DNA of 64,000 nt from Nocardioides daeguensis (GTDB taxonomy: Bacteria; Actinomycetota; Actinomycetes; Propionibacteriales; Nocardioidaceae), in the NCBI RefSeq assembly GCF_019192965.1, contig NZ_JAHTKU010000019.1, positions 62,001-126,000 of the forward strand. Reading direction: 5' to 3'. Positions 41,742 through 52,494 of the stretch are shown one piece after another. Within the stretch, counting starts at the first letter, position 1, and each line of letters starts with the position of its first letter. Below the pieces are notes generated by a model. The model was not told the origin of the DNA and ran no database searches. It worked only from the letters and a program-made list of their open reading frames with translations. The position numbers and the translations under genes were made by a program.

Positions 41742-44700
41742 GTGTCAACGACGACGCTGCCCTCCGCACCGGGGGCTGACCGGGACCGCATCTTCGAGCA
41801 GGCCGCCGCGGCGGCCGGACCCGCGAGGGGATTAGGGGCGCCACCCCGTGACGCGCTCCCAGCCCTGCTGCCGGCCTACTACCGGCACGTGGCCACCGAG
41901 GAGCTCGCGGTCCGCAGCGACCTCGACGTCTACGGCGCCTTCGCCTCCCACCACCACCTCGCGCTCGAGCGGGCGCCGGGCCAGGTCAAGGTCCGGGTGC
42001 ACACCCCGACGGTGGCCGAGAACGGCTGGTCCGCCGGCAGCCACTCGGTGGTCGAGGTCGTCGTCGACGACATGCCCTTCCTCGTCGACTCGACGACGAT
42101 GGAGCTGGCCCGAGGCCAGCACGACGTGCGCACCGTCATCCACCCGACCTTCGACGTCCGGCGTGACGAGGCGGGTCGCCTGCTGTCGGCCGAGCCGGTC
42201 TCGTCGGGTTCGACCGCGCCCGCCGAGGGCATGATCCGCGAGTCCTGGATGCACATCGAGATCGGCCGCCTCAGCGGCGAGCGTGACGACACCCCGGAGC
42301 AGGTCGCGGCCGACTGCCGCCGCGTGCTGGGAGACGTCCGGGCGTCGGTCGACGACTGGCCGGGCATGCAGGCCCAGGTCGCCGAGATCGTCGCGAGCCT
42401 CACCTCCGACCCGCCGCCGCTGCCCGCCGCCGAGGTCCGGCAGGCCGCCGAGCTGCTCGGCTGGCTCGCCGACGAGCACTTCACCTTCCTCGGCTACCGC
42501 GAGTACGTCCTCGACCGGGTCCCGGCTGATGCGGCCGACGGCGGCCCGGCGGGCCCTGAAGATGATGTGCTGCGCCCCGTCCCGGGCAGCGGCCTCGGCA
42601 TCCTGCGCGAGCAGCCGAGCGAGGCAGACGCGTCGGTCGCGTTCTCCAGGCTGCCGGACGCGGTCCGGGCGAAGGCACGCGAGAAGCGGCTGCTCGTGCT
42701 GGCCAAGGCGAACTCCCGCTCCACGATCCACCGCCCGGCGTACCTCGACTACGTGGGGGTGAAGACGTTCGGCCCCGACGGCGAGGTCGTGGGGGAGCGC
42801 CGCTTCCTCGGCCTGCTGTCCAGCGCCGCCTACACCGAGTCGCTGCTGCGCATCCCGTTGCTGCGGGAGAAGGTCGACGAGGTGCTCCGGCGCAGCGGGA
42901 ACGACGTCCGCAGCCACGACGGCGCGGCCCTGCTCGACACCCTCGAGACCTACCCGCGCGACGAGCTGTTCCACACCCCCGTCGACGAGCTCGCCCCCAT
43001 CGTCGAGGCGGCGATGCAGGCCCGCGAGCGCCGTGCGGTGCGGCTGTTCATCCGCCGCGACACCTATGCGCGCTACCTCTCGGTGCTCGTCTACCTGCCG
43101 CGCGACCGCTACAACACCAACGTCCGCCACAAGTTCGTCGAGATCCTCACCCAGCAGATCGGCAAGGGCCGGATCGGTCCGGACTCGGTCGAGTTCAACG
43201 TGAGCATCAACGAGTCGACGACGGCCCGCGTGCACTTCGTCGTCCACCTGCCCAAGGGCGAGCTGCTGCCCGACGACATCGACACCGCCGACCTCGAGCG
43301 GCGCCTGGTCGAGGCGTCCCGCTCGTGGCAGGAGGACTTCCTCCAGGCCGTCATCGCCGAGTACGGCGAGGAGGTCGGCGCCGTGCTGGGGCGTCGCTAC
43401 GTCGATGCCTTCCCCGAGGCCTACAAGGAGGACTTCACCCCCCGCACCGCGGCGGTCGACCTCGGCCGGATCGAGGGGATCCGTGGCCCGGAGGGCCGCG
43501 ACCAGCTGCTGTACGCCGAGCTCGACGCCGCCGACGGCGAGGCCCGGCTCAAGATGTTCCGGGTCGGGGAGCCGCTCTCGCTGAGTGCGGTGCTGCCGAT
43601 GCTGGCGTCGATGGGCGTCGAGGTCGTCGACGAGCGCCCCTACGGCCTGACCGGGCTCGACCGGGTCACCCACATCTACGACTTCGGCCTCCGGTACGGC
43701 GAGGCGCTGCCCGACCACGCCCGCGAGCTGTTCGCGGCGACGATGCGCGCGATGTGGGACGGCTACACGGAGGTCGACGGCTTCAACCGGCTGGTGCTGC
43801 GGGCCCAGCTGACCTGGCGCCAGGCGATGCTGCTGCGCGCCTACGCCAGGTACATGAAGCAGGGCAACAGCCCGTTCGCCGTGGACTCCATCGAGCAGGC
43901 GCTGGTCGACAACGTCGACCTCGCCCAGCTGCTGGTCGCGCTCTTCGAGGTGCGCTTCGACCCCGCGGCGGAGCAGGACCGGGCCGCCCGCGAGGAGGCC
44001 CTGGTCGAGAAGATCCGCGCGGCACTCGACGGCGTGGTCAGCCTCGCCCACGACCGGATCCTGCGGTCCTACCTGACCCACATCCGCAGCACCCTGCGGA
44101 CCAACTACTTCCAGGTCGACGACGGCGCGCCGAAGCCGTACCTCTCGCTCAAGCTGGAGCCGTCGGCGATCCCCGACCTGCCGGAGCCGCGTCCTCGCTT
44201 CGAGATCTTCGTGTACTCGCCGCGGGTGGAGGGCGTGCACCTCCGGTTCGGCGCGGTCGCTCGAGGTGGCCTGCGCTGGTCCGACCGGCGCGACGACTTC
44301 CGCACCGAGGTCCTCGGCCTCGTGAAGGCCCAGATGGTCAAGAACACCGTGATCGTGCCGGTCGGCGCGAAGGGCGGGTTCTACGCCAAGCAGCTGCCCG
44401 ACCCGGGCGACCGGGAGGCCTGGTTGGCCGAGGGCGTGGCCTGCTACCGGACCTTCATCCGCGGGCTGCTCGACGTCACCGACAACCTGGTTGCCGGCGA
44501 GACCGTGCCGCCGCCCGACGTCGTGCGCCACGACGCCGACGACTCCTACCTCGTCGTGGCCGCCGACAAGGGCACCGCGACCTTCTCCGACATCGCCAAC
44601 AGCGTCTCGGCCGACTACGACTTCTGGCTCGGCGACGCCTTCGCCAGTGGCGGCTCGGTCGGCTACGACCACAAGGCGATGGGGATCACCGCGAAGGGCG

Positions 44701-46682
44701 CCTGGGTCTCGGTACGACGGCACTTCCGCGAGATGGGCGTCGACTGCCAGAACGAGGACATCACCGTCGTCGGCATCGGCGACATGTCGGGCGACGTGTT
44801 CGGCAACGGCATGCTGTGCTCCGAGCACATCCGGCTGGTGGCCGCGTTCGACCACCGCGACATCTTCCTCGACCCCTCGCCCGACGCCGCGACGTCGTAC
44901 GCCGAGCGTCGGCGGCTGTTCGACCTGCCCCGGTCGAGCTGGCAGGACTACGACACGTCCCTGATCTCGCCGGGTGGTGGGGTCTACTCCCGCAGCGCGA
45001 AGTCGGTCCCGCTGAGCCCGCAGGTGCGCACGGTGCTCGGCCTGGCCGACGACGTGCGGCAGCTGACGCCGGCCGAGCTGATGAAGGCGATCCTGCTCGC
45101 GCCGGTCGACCTGCTCTGGAACGGCGGTATCGGTACCTACGTCAAGGCGGTGGACGAGACCCACGCCGACGCGGGGGACAAGTCCAACGACGCGATCCGC
45201 GTCGACGGCGGCGAGCTCCGGGCGCGCTGCGTCGGTGAGGGCGGCAACCTCGGCTTCACCCAGCGGGGCCGCATCGAGTACGCCCTCGCGGGCGGCCGGA
45301 TCAACACCGACTTCATCGACAACTCCGCCGGGGTGGACACCTCCGACCACGAGGTGAACCTCAAGATCCTGCTCGACCGGATCGTCGCCGACGGCGACCT
45401 GACGGGCAAGCAGCGCAACGAGCTGCTCGCCTCGATGACCGACGAGGTCGCCGAGCTCGTGCTGCGCGACAACTACGACCAGAACATCGCGCTCGCCAAC
45501 GCGGCCAGGAACGCCGTGTCGCTGTTGCACGTCCACGAGCAGTGGATGCGCGACCTCGAGGCGCAGGGCCTGCTCGACCGTGAGCTCGAGGCGTTGCCCT
45601 CGAGCCGTGAGGTCGCGCGCCGGATCGAGGCGGGGGCCACGCTCACCCAACCGGAGCTCTCGGTGCTGATGGCCTACACGAAGATCGTGCTGGCCGAGGA
45701 GCTGCTGGCCTCGGACCTGCCCGAGGATCGCTACCTCGAGCTGGATCTGCGGTCCTACTTCCCGGCGCCGGTCCAGGCCGGCTTCATGGACCAGATCGCC
45801 GAGCACCCGCTGCGGCGGGAGATCATCGTGACCCAGGTCGTCAACGACCTGGTCAACGGCGCCGGCATGACCTACTGGCCGCGGCTGGCCGGGGAGACCG
45901 GGGCCAGCGCCGCGGAGCTCACCCGCGCCAACTTCGTCGCCCGCGAGATCTTCGCCTCGCTCGAGCTGCGGCGTGAGCTCGAGCAGTACGACAACGTCCT
46001 CGACGCGGCCGTGCAGACCCGGATGCGCGTGGAGATGCGCACCCTGGTGGAACGTGCCTCGCGCTGGCTGGTCACCAACCGGCGGCCTCCGTTGGACAGT
46101 CAGGGCAACGTCGAGTTCTTCGCCGCGCCGGTCCAGGCCACGATGCTCGAGCTTCCCCAGCTGCTCACGGGGAGCGAGCTGGCGTCGTACGAGAGCCGCA
46201 GGGCGCTGCTGGTCGGCCAGGACGTCCCCGAGGACCTCGCCAGCCGGGTGGCGGCGTTCGACGTCGCCTACACGCTGCTGAACGTCGTGGAGATCGCGGA
46301 CAGTCACGACCTCGCCCCGGCCGAGGTGGCACGCGTCCACTTCGCGCTGGGCGAGCGGCTCGGCCTGTCCTTGCTGCAGCGTCGGATCGTCGACCTGCCG
46401 CGTGCCGACCAGTGGCAGACGATGGCGCGTGCCGCGCTGCGCGACGACCTGCACTCCGTCCACGCCCAGCTCACCGCACAGGTGCTCGAGGCCACCAGCG
46501 ACCTGGACGGCGTCGAGGATCCGGCACAGGCGGCGACCCGGCGGGTGTCGACCTGGGAGACCGAGGCCGGCGGGGTGGTCGACAAGGCGATCGGTGCGCT
46601 CGCGGCCGTGTGCACCGACGAGCCGACCGACATCGCGAAGGTCTCCGTCGGGCTCCGGGTGGTGCGTGGGCTGCTCGCCTGA
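41742..46682 (+). CDS. gdh: NAD-specific glutamate dehydrogenase, large (L_180) class
   Basis: A 1646-residue protein that oxidatively deaminates glutamate to 2-oxoglutarate. The N-terminal half (about 1-750) contains ACT-like regulatory modules. The catalytic part (about 800-1200) has GGLRWSDRRDDFRTEVLGLVKAQ with substrate-binding residues, VIVPVGAKGGFYAKQLP with the Lys, and GIGDMSGDVFGNGML in the NAD fold. The size and motifs match the roughly 180-kDa class of Streptomyces and mycobacterial Gdh. GTG 41742 follows TAGTGT at 6-nt spacing (leaderless). A long open frame on the opposite strand is codon-bias shadow. Confidence 0.94.
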   Translation: MSTTTLPSAPGADRDRIFEQAAAAAGPARGLGAPPRDALPALLPAYYRHVATEELAVRSDLDVYGAFASHHHLALERAPGQVKVRVHTPTVAENGWSAGSHSVVEVVVDDMPFLVDSTTMELARGQHDVRTVIHPTFDVRRDEAGRLLSAEPVSSGSTAPAEGMIRESWMHIEIGRLSGERDDTPEQVAADCRRVLGDVRASVDDWPGMQAQVAEIVASLTSDPPPLPAAEVRQAAELLGWLADEHFTFLGYREYVLDRVPADAADGGPAGPEDDVLRPVPGSGLGILREQPSEADASVAFSRLPDAVRAKAREKRLLVLAKANSRSTIHRPAYLDYVGVKTFGPDGEVVGERRFLGLLSSAAYTESLLRIPLLREKVDEVLRRSGNDVRSHDGAALLDTLETYPRDELFHTPVDELAPIVEAAMQARERRAVRLFIRRDTYARYLSVLVYLPRDRYNTNVRHKFVEILTQQIGKGRIGPDSVEFNVSINESTTARVHFVVHLPKGELLPDDIDTADLERRLVEASRSWQEDFLQAVIAEYGEEVGAVLGRRYVDAFPEAYKEDFTPRTAAVDLGRIEGIRGPEGRDQLLYAELDAADGEARLKMFRVGEPLSLSAVLPMLASMGVEVVDERPYGLTGLDRVTHIYDFGLRYGEALPDHARELFAATMRAMWDGYTEVDGFNRLVLRAQLTWRQAMLLRAYARYMKQGNSPFAVDSIEQALVDNVDLAQLLVALFEVRFDPAAEQDRAAREEALVEKIRAALDGVVSLAHDRILRSYLTHIRSTLRTNYFQVDDGAPKPYLSLKLEPSAIPDLPEPRPRFEIFVYSPRVEGVHLRFGAVARGGLRWSDRRDDFRTEVLGLVKAQMVKNTVIVPVGAKGGFYAKQLPDPGDREAWLAEGVACYRTFIRGLLDVTDNLVAGETVPPPDVVRHDADDSYLVVAADKGTATFSDIANSVSADYDFWLGDAFASGGSVGYDHKAMGITAKGAWVSVRRHFREMGVDCQNEDITVVGIGDMSGDVFGNGMLCSEHIRLVAAFDHRDIFLDPSPDAATSYAERRRLFDLPRSSWQDYDTSLISPGGGVYSRSAKSVPLSPQVRTVLGLADDVRQLTPAELMKAILLAPVDLLWNGGIGTYVKAVDETHADAGDKSNDAIRVDGGELRARCVGEGGNLGFTQRGRIEYALAGGRINTDFIDNSAGVDTSDHEVNLKILLDRIVADGDLTGKQRNELLASMTDEVAELVLRDNYDQNIALANAARNAVSLLHVHEQWMRDLEAQGLLDRELEALPSSREVARRIEAGATLTQPELSVLMAYTKIVLAEELLASDLPEDRYLELDLRSYFPAPVQAGFMDQIAEHPLRREIIVTQVVNDLVNGAGMTYWPRLAGETGASAAELTRANFVAREIFASLELRRELEQYDNVLDAAVQTRMRVEMRTLVERASRWLVTNRRPPLDSQGNVEFFAAPVQATMLELPQLLTGSELASYESRRALLVGQDVPEDLASRVAAFDVAYTLLNVVEIADSHDLAPAEVARVHFALGERLGLSLLQRRIVDLPRADQWQTMARAALRDDLHSVHAQLTAQVLEATSDLDGVEDPAQAATRRVSTWETEAGGVVDKAIGALAAVCTDEPTDIAKVSVGLRVVRGLLA

Positions 46683-46739
46683 GGGACGCCCCGCCCCGGC
46701 CTCGGCAAGGGTCCACCACACCGGCTAGGGTCGGTCGCG

Positions 46740-47635
<896 letters not shown>

Positions 47636-47639
<4 letters not shown>

Positions 47640-48712
47640 GCAGGTGGCAGCAGTCCCCGTTCTGGGCGCTCTCCGTCGCGATCCTGCGCGGCTTCCTGCG
47701 CGACAAGGCGGCGGTCTTCTTCGCGGTCGTGTTCCCGCTGATGTTCCTCGTGCTGTTCGGCGGCATCCTCGGCAACCAGGACCAGTCGAAGGTCGAGCTG
47801 GTCCAGGTCGGCGCCGTCCCGCTCGTCGACGACCTGCCGAAGGACGCCCGCACGGCCTTCCAACAGACCTTCGAGGTCGAGCACGCCGACGACCGCGACG
47901 CGGCGCTGGCGAAGGTCCGCAAGGGTGACGCCGACGTGGCGATCGAGCAGCGCGGCGGCCAGCTGGTCGCCCACTACACGCAGACCGACCAGGTCAAGGC
48001 CGCCATCACCCAGGGCACGCTGCGGGCGTTCGTCGACGGCGCCAACGTCGCCGCGACCGGCCAGCCGCCGGCGTACTCCTTCACGGCCGAGGCGGTCGAG
48101 GACGACTCGCTGTCCGTGATCCAGTTCGTCACTCCGGGCCTGCTCGGGTGGGCGGTCGCGATGAGCGCGGCCTTCGGCTCGGCCGCCACCCTGCAGGGAT
48201 GGCGGCAGTCCAAGCTGCTGCGCCGCCTGCAGTTGGCCCCGGTCGGCACCGGGACGATCGTCGGCGCCCGCGTGGCGGTGACCCTGCTCATCGCGTTCGG
48301 GCAGCTCGCGATCTTCCTCGGCCTCGGCGCCGCCGCGTTCGGGCTGACCCTGACCGGTTCGTGGTGGATGTCGATCCCGCTGATCGCCGTCGGCACCCTG
48401 TGCTTCATGGCGATCGGGCTGCTCGCCGGCGCGCTCGCCAAGACCACCGAGGGCGCCGTCAACCTCGCCAACTTCCTGGTCCTGCCGATGGCCTTCCTCA
48501 GCGGCTCCTTCTTCTCGCTCGACGGCGCGCCCGCGTGGCTGCAGCGGCTCTCCGACCTACTGCCGCTCAAGCACCTCAACTCCGGCATGCTCGACGTGAT
48601 GGTCCGCGGGGAGGGACCGGCGGCCGCCCTCGCGCCGCTCGGGATCCTCGCCGGGTTCGCGGTGGTCGTCACCCTGCTCGCCGCGCGCCTGTTCCGGTGG
48701 GAGACCACGTGA
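47636..48712 (+). CDS. ABC-2 family permease
   Basis: A 358-residue membrane subunit. One N-terminal helix (AAVFFAVVFPLMFLVLFGGIL) is followed by a large extracytoplasmic domain (about 45-160) and five more helices from VTPGLLGWAVAMSAAFG onward, the ABC-2 membrane fold. LPLKHLNSGMLDVM near the end is typical of the family. It pairs with the preceding ATPase by 4-bp overlap. It is probably an exporter of a hydrophobic compound or lipid. Confidence 0.9.
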
Positions 48713-48750
48713 GCCCCACGGAGGCCCGGCAGACCCAATAGGCTGCGGCG

Positions 48751-50775
48751 GTGCTCGACTTCGCGGTCCTCCTGGCGCTCCTGGCCCTGATCATCGTCGT
48801 CGCCCGCCTCGCGGGCGCCGCGGTGGCGCGGATCGGCATCCCGCCGGTCGTCGGCGAGATCGCCGCCGGTGTCCTGCTCGGGCCCAGCCTGCTCGGGATG
48901 CAGCTGAGCGAGGACCTGTTCCCGGTCGACCAGCGCGGCTTCCTCGACGTCCTGGCCCGGGTCGGCCTGGTGCTGTTCATGTTCGTCGTGGGCCTCGAGC
49001 TCGACCTGTCGTTGGTCCGCGGGCGGGAGAAGGTCGCCGTCTCGGTCTCGCTCACCTCGATCGCGCTGCCGTTCGGCCTCGGCATCGGACTGGCCCACCT
49101 GTTCGTCAGCAGTGGGGCGACCGCCGCGCTCAAGCCGGCCGACGCGGAGTTCTGGCCCTTCGCCCTGTTCGTGGGAGCCGCGATGTCGATCACCGCGTTC
49201 CCCGTGCTCGCGCGGATCCTCACCGACCGGCGGATGCACCGCACCGAGACCGGCGGCCTGGCCCTGGCGTGTGCCGCGACCGACGACATCATCGCCTGGA
49301 CCCTGTTGGCGGTCGTGCTCGCGATCGCCGGCGTCGACGCGGGCCACGGCCACCTGCCCGGCTGGTCGATCTACCTCGCGATCCCGTTCGTGCTCGTCGC
49401 GGTCTTCGTCGTCCGTCCGGCGCTGACCGGGCTGACCACCGCCTACCGCAGGGCCGGCGAGCTCACCCCGACGATCCTGTCGGTCGTGCTGGTCGGGATG
49501 CTGCTGTTCTCGGCCACCACCGAGCTGCTCGGCATCCACTACATCTTCGGCGCCTTCCTCTTCGGCGCGATCCTCCCGCACGAGAACGCCGCCGCCCTGC
49601 GCCACGAGATCCTGGTCCGCCTCGAGCAGATCTCCGTGCTGCTGCTGCTGCCGGTCTTCTTCCTGCTCTCCGGCCTCAAGGTCGACATCCGCGGTCTCGG
49701 CACCGAGCACATCGTCCCGATGCTGGGCATCCTCACTGTCGCCATCGTCGGCAAGTACGTCGGCGCGTACGTCGGCGCCCGGGTCCAGAACGTGCCGCAC
49801 TGGCAGGCCAGCTCGCTCGGCCTGCTGATGAACACCCGCGGCCTCACGGAGCTGATCATCCTCAACGTCGGCCTGGAGAAGGGCCTGCTCAGCCAGGAGC
49901 TGTTCACCATGATGGTGGTGATGGCCCTGGTCACCACGGTGATGACCGGGCCGCTGCTGTCGTTCACCTACCCCCAGCGCCGCGTCGCTCGCGACATCGC
50001 CGAGGCCGAGCGCGCTGCTCTCGGCGACGAGGCCGTCGACCGGATCCTGGTCCTGGCCCGCGACGGCCAGGACGACCGGTTGCTCGTCGAGCTCGCCGTC
50101 GCCGCGCTGGCCGGCGCCCGTCCGGCCGAGATCGTGCTCGCCGACCTCACCCCGCAGGGCCGCCCGCTCGAGGTCGGCAGCGGCCTGTCGCTCGACCTCG
50201 CCGAGATGGCGGCCGCGATGGAGCGCCAACAGGTCCTCGTCCGTCGCGGCGACGAGCTCGGCGTCCCGGTACGGGTGATCGCCCACCCGAGCGCCGACGT
50301 CGAGCAGGACCTGGTCGAGCTGGTCGGCGCCCTGCTGCCCCAAGGTCTCGTCGCCTGGTCCGATGACCCCTCGCTCGCCGCCGTGGTCGCGGCGAACGAG
50401 TCGCCGGTCGTCGTCGTCGCCAGCGGTACGACGATCCCCGACCCCGACGCACCCGTGGTCGTCGACTGGACGCCGGGCAGCAACGGCGAGGCCGCGCTCG
50501 TCCACGGCGCCCGGCTGGCCATCGCCCGCGGCACCACCCTCGCCCTGCGGGGCGACGGCGGCCGCCGTCAGGCGTCCGCCCAGGCGGCACTGGAGGCTCG
50601 CGGCGTGCGGTTCGCGGACGCGGCCGCCGACGCGGGTCCGCTCGCCGCCGTACCCGTGGAGGTGGGGGCGCTCGGTGCCACCACCGCGGCCGTGCAGGTC
50701 CGGGCCGAGCTCGACGCGGCCCCCGTCGACTTCGCTGCCGTGCCGCTCGCCGAACAGGCGACCGCCGCGAGCTGA
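48751..50775 (+). CDS. CPA2-family cation:proton antiporter with cytosolic C-terminal domain
   Basis: A 674-residue protein. The N-terminal membrane part (about 1-410) has 12-13 helices, with GEIAAGVLLGPSLLG, SITAFPVLARILTDRR and CAATDDIIAWTLLAVVLA, which carries the Asp-Asp ion-binding pair on helix 5. Residues about 410-674 are soluble and Ala/Val-rich, with DRILVLARDGQDDRLLVELA, resembling a nucleotide-binding (Usp-like) regulatory domain, not a KTN domain. GTG 48751 follows TAGGCT at 6 nt (leaderless). The exchanged ion is unknown. Confidence 0.89.
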   Translation: MLDFAVLLALLALIIVVARLAGAAVARIGIPPVVGEIAAGVLLGPSLLGMQLSEDLFPVDQRGFLDVLARVGLVLFMFVVGLELDLSLVRGREKVAVSVSLTSIALPFGLGIGLAHLFVSSGATAALKPADAEFWPFALFVGAAMSITAFPVLARILTDRRMHRTETGGLALACAATDDIIAWTLLAVVLAIAGVDAGHGHLPGWSIYLAIPFVLVAVFVVRPALTGLTTAYRRAGELTPTILSVVLVGMLLFSATTELLGIHYIFGAFLFGAILPHENAAALRHEILVRLEQISVLLLLPVFFLLSGLKVDIRGLGTEHIVPMLGILTVAIVGKYVGAYVGARVQNVPHWQASSLGLLMNTRGLTELIILNVGLEKGLLSQELFTMMVVMALVTTVMTGPLLSFTYPQRRVARDIAEAERAALGDEAVDRILVLARDGQDDRLLVELAVAALAGARPAEIVLADLTPQGRPLEVGSGLSLDLAEMAAAMERQQVLVRRGDELGVPVRVIAHPSADVEQDLVELVGALLPQGLVAWSDDPSLAAVVAANESPVVVVASGTTIPDPDAPVVVDWTPGSNGEAALVHGARLAIARGTTLALRGDGGRRQASAQAALEARGVRFADAAADAGPLAAVPVEVGALGATTAAVQVRAELDAAPVDFAAVPLAEQATAAS

Positions 50776-50797
50776 CCTCGCCCGACCTGGCCCGGGG

Positions 50798-52021
50798 TCA
50801 GGCCGAGGCGCCCGCGTGGGTGTTGAACGCCAGCGTGCGGTGGCCGATGCGGACCCGGGTGCCCTGCACCAGGACCTGTTCGCTGCCGGGCGGCATCCGC
50901 ACCCAGTCGGGGGTCTTCGGCAGGTGCACGTAGGTGCCGTTGGTCGAGTTGTTGTCGACCAGCACGACGTCCCAGCCGCGCAGCTCGAGCCGGGCGTGCA
51001 CCCGCGAGACCTGGTTGGACTGGTCGATGATCGGCAGCGGCCGGAAGTCACCCGCGACGATGCGCTCGTCCGGCGCGGGGTCGCGGCCGAGCAGGTACGG
51101 AGTGTCCAGCTGGAACACCGAGCCGTCGTCGAGCACGATCACGCCGAGCGGCGGGCGCGGCCCGTTCACGAGCACCGGCGTCTGCTGGACCATGTTGATC
51201 CCGCAGATCCCGCAGAACAGCACCCGCGGGTCGTTGAAGTGCTGGTTCTTGCAGTACACGCCGCGCACCTGCTCGTGGGCGTGGTCGTGGACCTGGGCAG
51301 CGTCCTCGACGATGGGCAGCGGCTCGAAGTCGTCGACGTCGTCGTCGACCTCGCTCATCAGCACCGACTGGAAGCTGATGTGCTCGTCGGCCGGGGTCGG
51401 CGGCAGCGGTCGGCCCGCCACCGGCGCCACGACGGGCGGCACGGCCTCCACCACCGGCGCGACCACCGGCTCCGGCGCGACCACCGGCTCCGGCGCCCGG
51501 ACCTGGGTCGACGGGCGCTGGACCGGCTCGGCCGGCGTACCGTCCCCCGCCGGCACCAGGAAGCCGCCAGCGGGCACGACTCCGCCGTCGAGCCGGTACG
51601 GCGCCCCCGCAGCCGGCGCGGCAGCGCCGGGAAGGGACGCGGACACGGAGGTGACGGGCCACGGGATCAGCCGCTCCACCCAGGCCAGCGACTGCGCGCC
51701 GCTGATCTCCTCGCCGTCCACGCTCACCATCACGTCGCCGTCGACGAAGACCGCGAGACCGGTGGTGTGCGGTGCGATCGCCGCGAATCCGGGGGACTGC
51801 TCGACCGAGGTCGACAGCATCAGCGCGAACCCGCGGATCAGCTGGCGGCCCTGGCCGCCGTTGGCGGCCACCATCTGGGCGTGCTCGAGGTAGGGCCGGA
51901 CCACCTCCGGGTCGTCGGACCCGACGAGGAGCACGACCGGCCCGAACCGGGCCAGGGTGCCGCCGCCGGGGCCGGGCACCACCGTCGCCGCGGTCCACTC
52001 GTCTGCCGAGGTGTGCGTCAT
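50798..52021 (-). CDS. FHA-domain protein with zinc-ribbon-like motif
   Basis: A 407-residue protein. The N-terminal domain (about 1-135) is an uncharacterised globular fold (FGPVVLLVGSDDPEVVRPYLEH, GLAVFVDGDVMVSVDGEEISG). A Pro/Val/Ala-rich linker with APEPVVAPEPVVAPVV repeats follows. A cysteine cluster CKNQHFNDP, then FCGICGIN (about 255-275), looks like a zinc ribbon. The C-terminal FHA domain (about 300-395) shows LGRDP, SRVHARLEL and NSTNGTYVHLP, the phosphothreonine-binding core. It is the last gene of a minus-strand operon, 1 bp after the four-helix gene. It probably reads phosphorylation by the nearby kinases. Confidence 0.86.
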   Translation of the reverse strand: MTHTSADEWTAATVVPGPGGGTLARFGPVVLLVGSDDPEVVRPYLEHAQMVAANGGQGRQLIRGFALMLSTSVEQSPGFAAIAPHTTGLAVFVDGDVMVSVDGEEISGAQSLAWVERLIPWPVTSVSASLPGAAAPAAGAPYRLDGGVVPAGGFLVPAGDGTPAEPVQRPSTQVRAPEPVVAPEPVVAPVVEAVPPVVAPVAGRPLPPTPADEHISFQSVLMSEVDDDVDDFEPLPIVEDAAQVHDHAHEQVRGVYCKNQHFNDPRVLFCGICGINMVQQTPVLVNGPRPPLGVIVLDDGSVFQLDTPYLLGRDPAPDERIVAGDFRPLPIIDQSNQVSRVHARLELRGWDVVLVDNNSTNGTYVHLPKTPDWVRMPPGSEQVLVQGTRVRIGHRTLAFNTHAGASA

Positions 52022-52022
52022 C

Positions 52023-52457
52023 TCAGATGATCCTTCCGCCGAAGAAGCGCCACCGGATGAACGGCACCCGCATCGGGCCATTGGTCCAGACCCAGACGAC
52101 CAGCCAGATCACCGAGAAGTCGATGAAGAACGCCCAGAACGGCACGCCGTCGTACGGGTAGTCGATGCCGGGCACGAGCTCGAGGTCGAGCAGCAGCCAG
52201 AGCAGCGCGCCCTCGTTGAGGGCCGTGACCAGGCCGAACAGGGTGGGCCAGTCCTTCTCCCACCGCAGCTGCTGGATCGCGTGGTAGACGAGCTCCCAGA
52301 GCACGCCGAGCACGAGCACCGCCGCGAGGATGAGGTACGTCGTCCGGTAGTCCGGGTCGCCCGGCAGCACCGGCGTCAGCACGAGCGTGATCACGCCGCC
52401 GAAGACGACGAGCATGAAGATCCGGGTCTGGATCCGGCCGTTGAGGGTGGGCAGCAC
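52023..52457 (-). CDS. Four-helix membrane protein of unknown family
   Basis: A 144-residue protein with four predicted helices: RIFMLVVFGGVITLVLTPVL, TTYLILAAVLVLGVLWELVYHAI, TLFGLVTALNEGALLWLLLDL and FWAFFIDFSVIWLVVWVW. The last two contain polar residues (Asn/Glu and Asp) within the membrane. I do not recognise it. GTG 52457 is the start used. The longer open frame upstream overlaps the oxidoreductase gene. It lies between the oxidoreductase (37 bp upstream) and the FHA gene (1 bp downstream), so the three form one operon. Confidence 0.75.
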   Translation of the reverse strand: MLPTLNGRIQTRIFMLVVFGGVITLVLTPVLPGDPDYRTTYLILAAVLVLGVLWELVYHAIQQLRWEKDWPTLFGLVTALNEGALLWLLLDLELVPGIDYPYDGVPFWAFFIDFSVIWLVVWVWTNGPMRVPFIRWRFFGGRII

Positions 52458-52494
52458 TACGCACCCGCTCCTTCCGTGGTCACGACGTTCCGGC

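Noticed and set aside
41832..46721. A 1629-codon open frame on the minus strand opposite gdh
   Set aside because: It is the antisense shadow of a GC-rich gene; its product is low in complexity and shows no domain, while the plus strand is a clear glutamate dehydrogenase.
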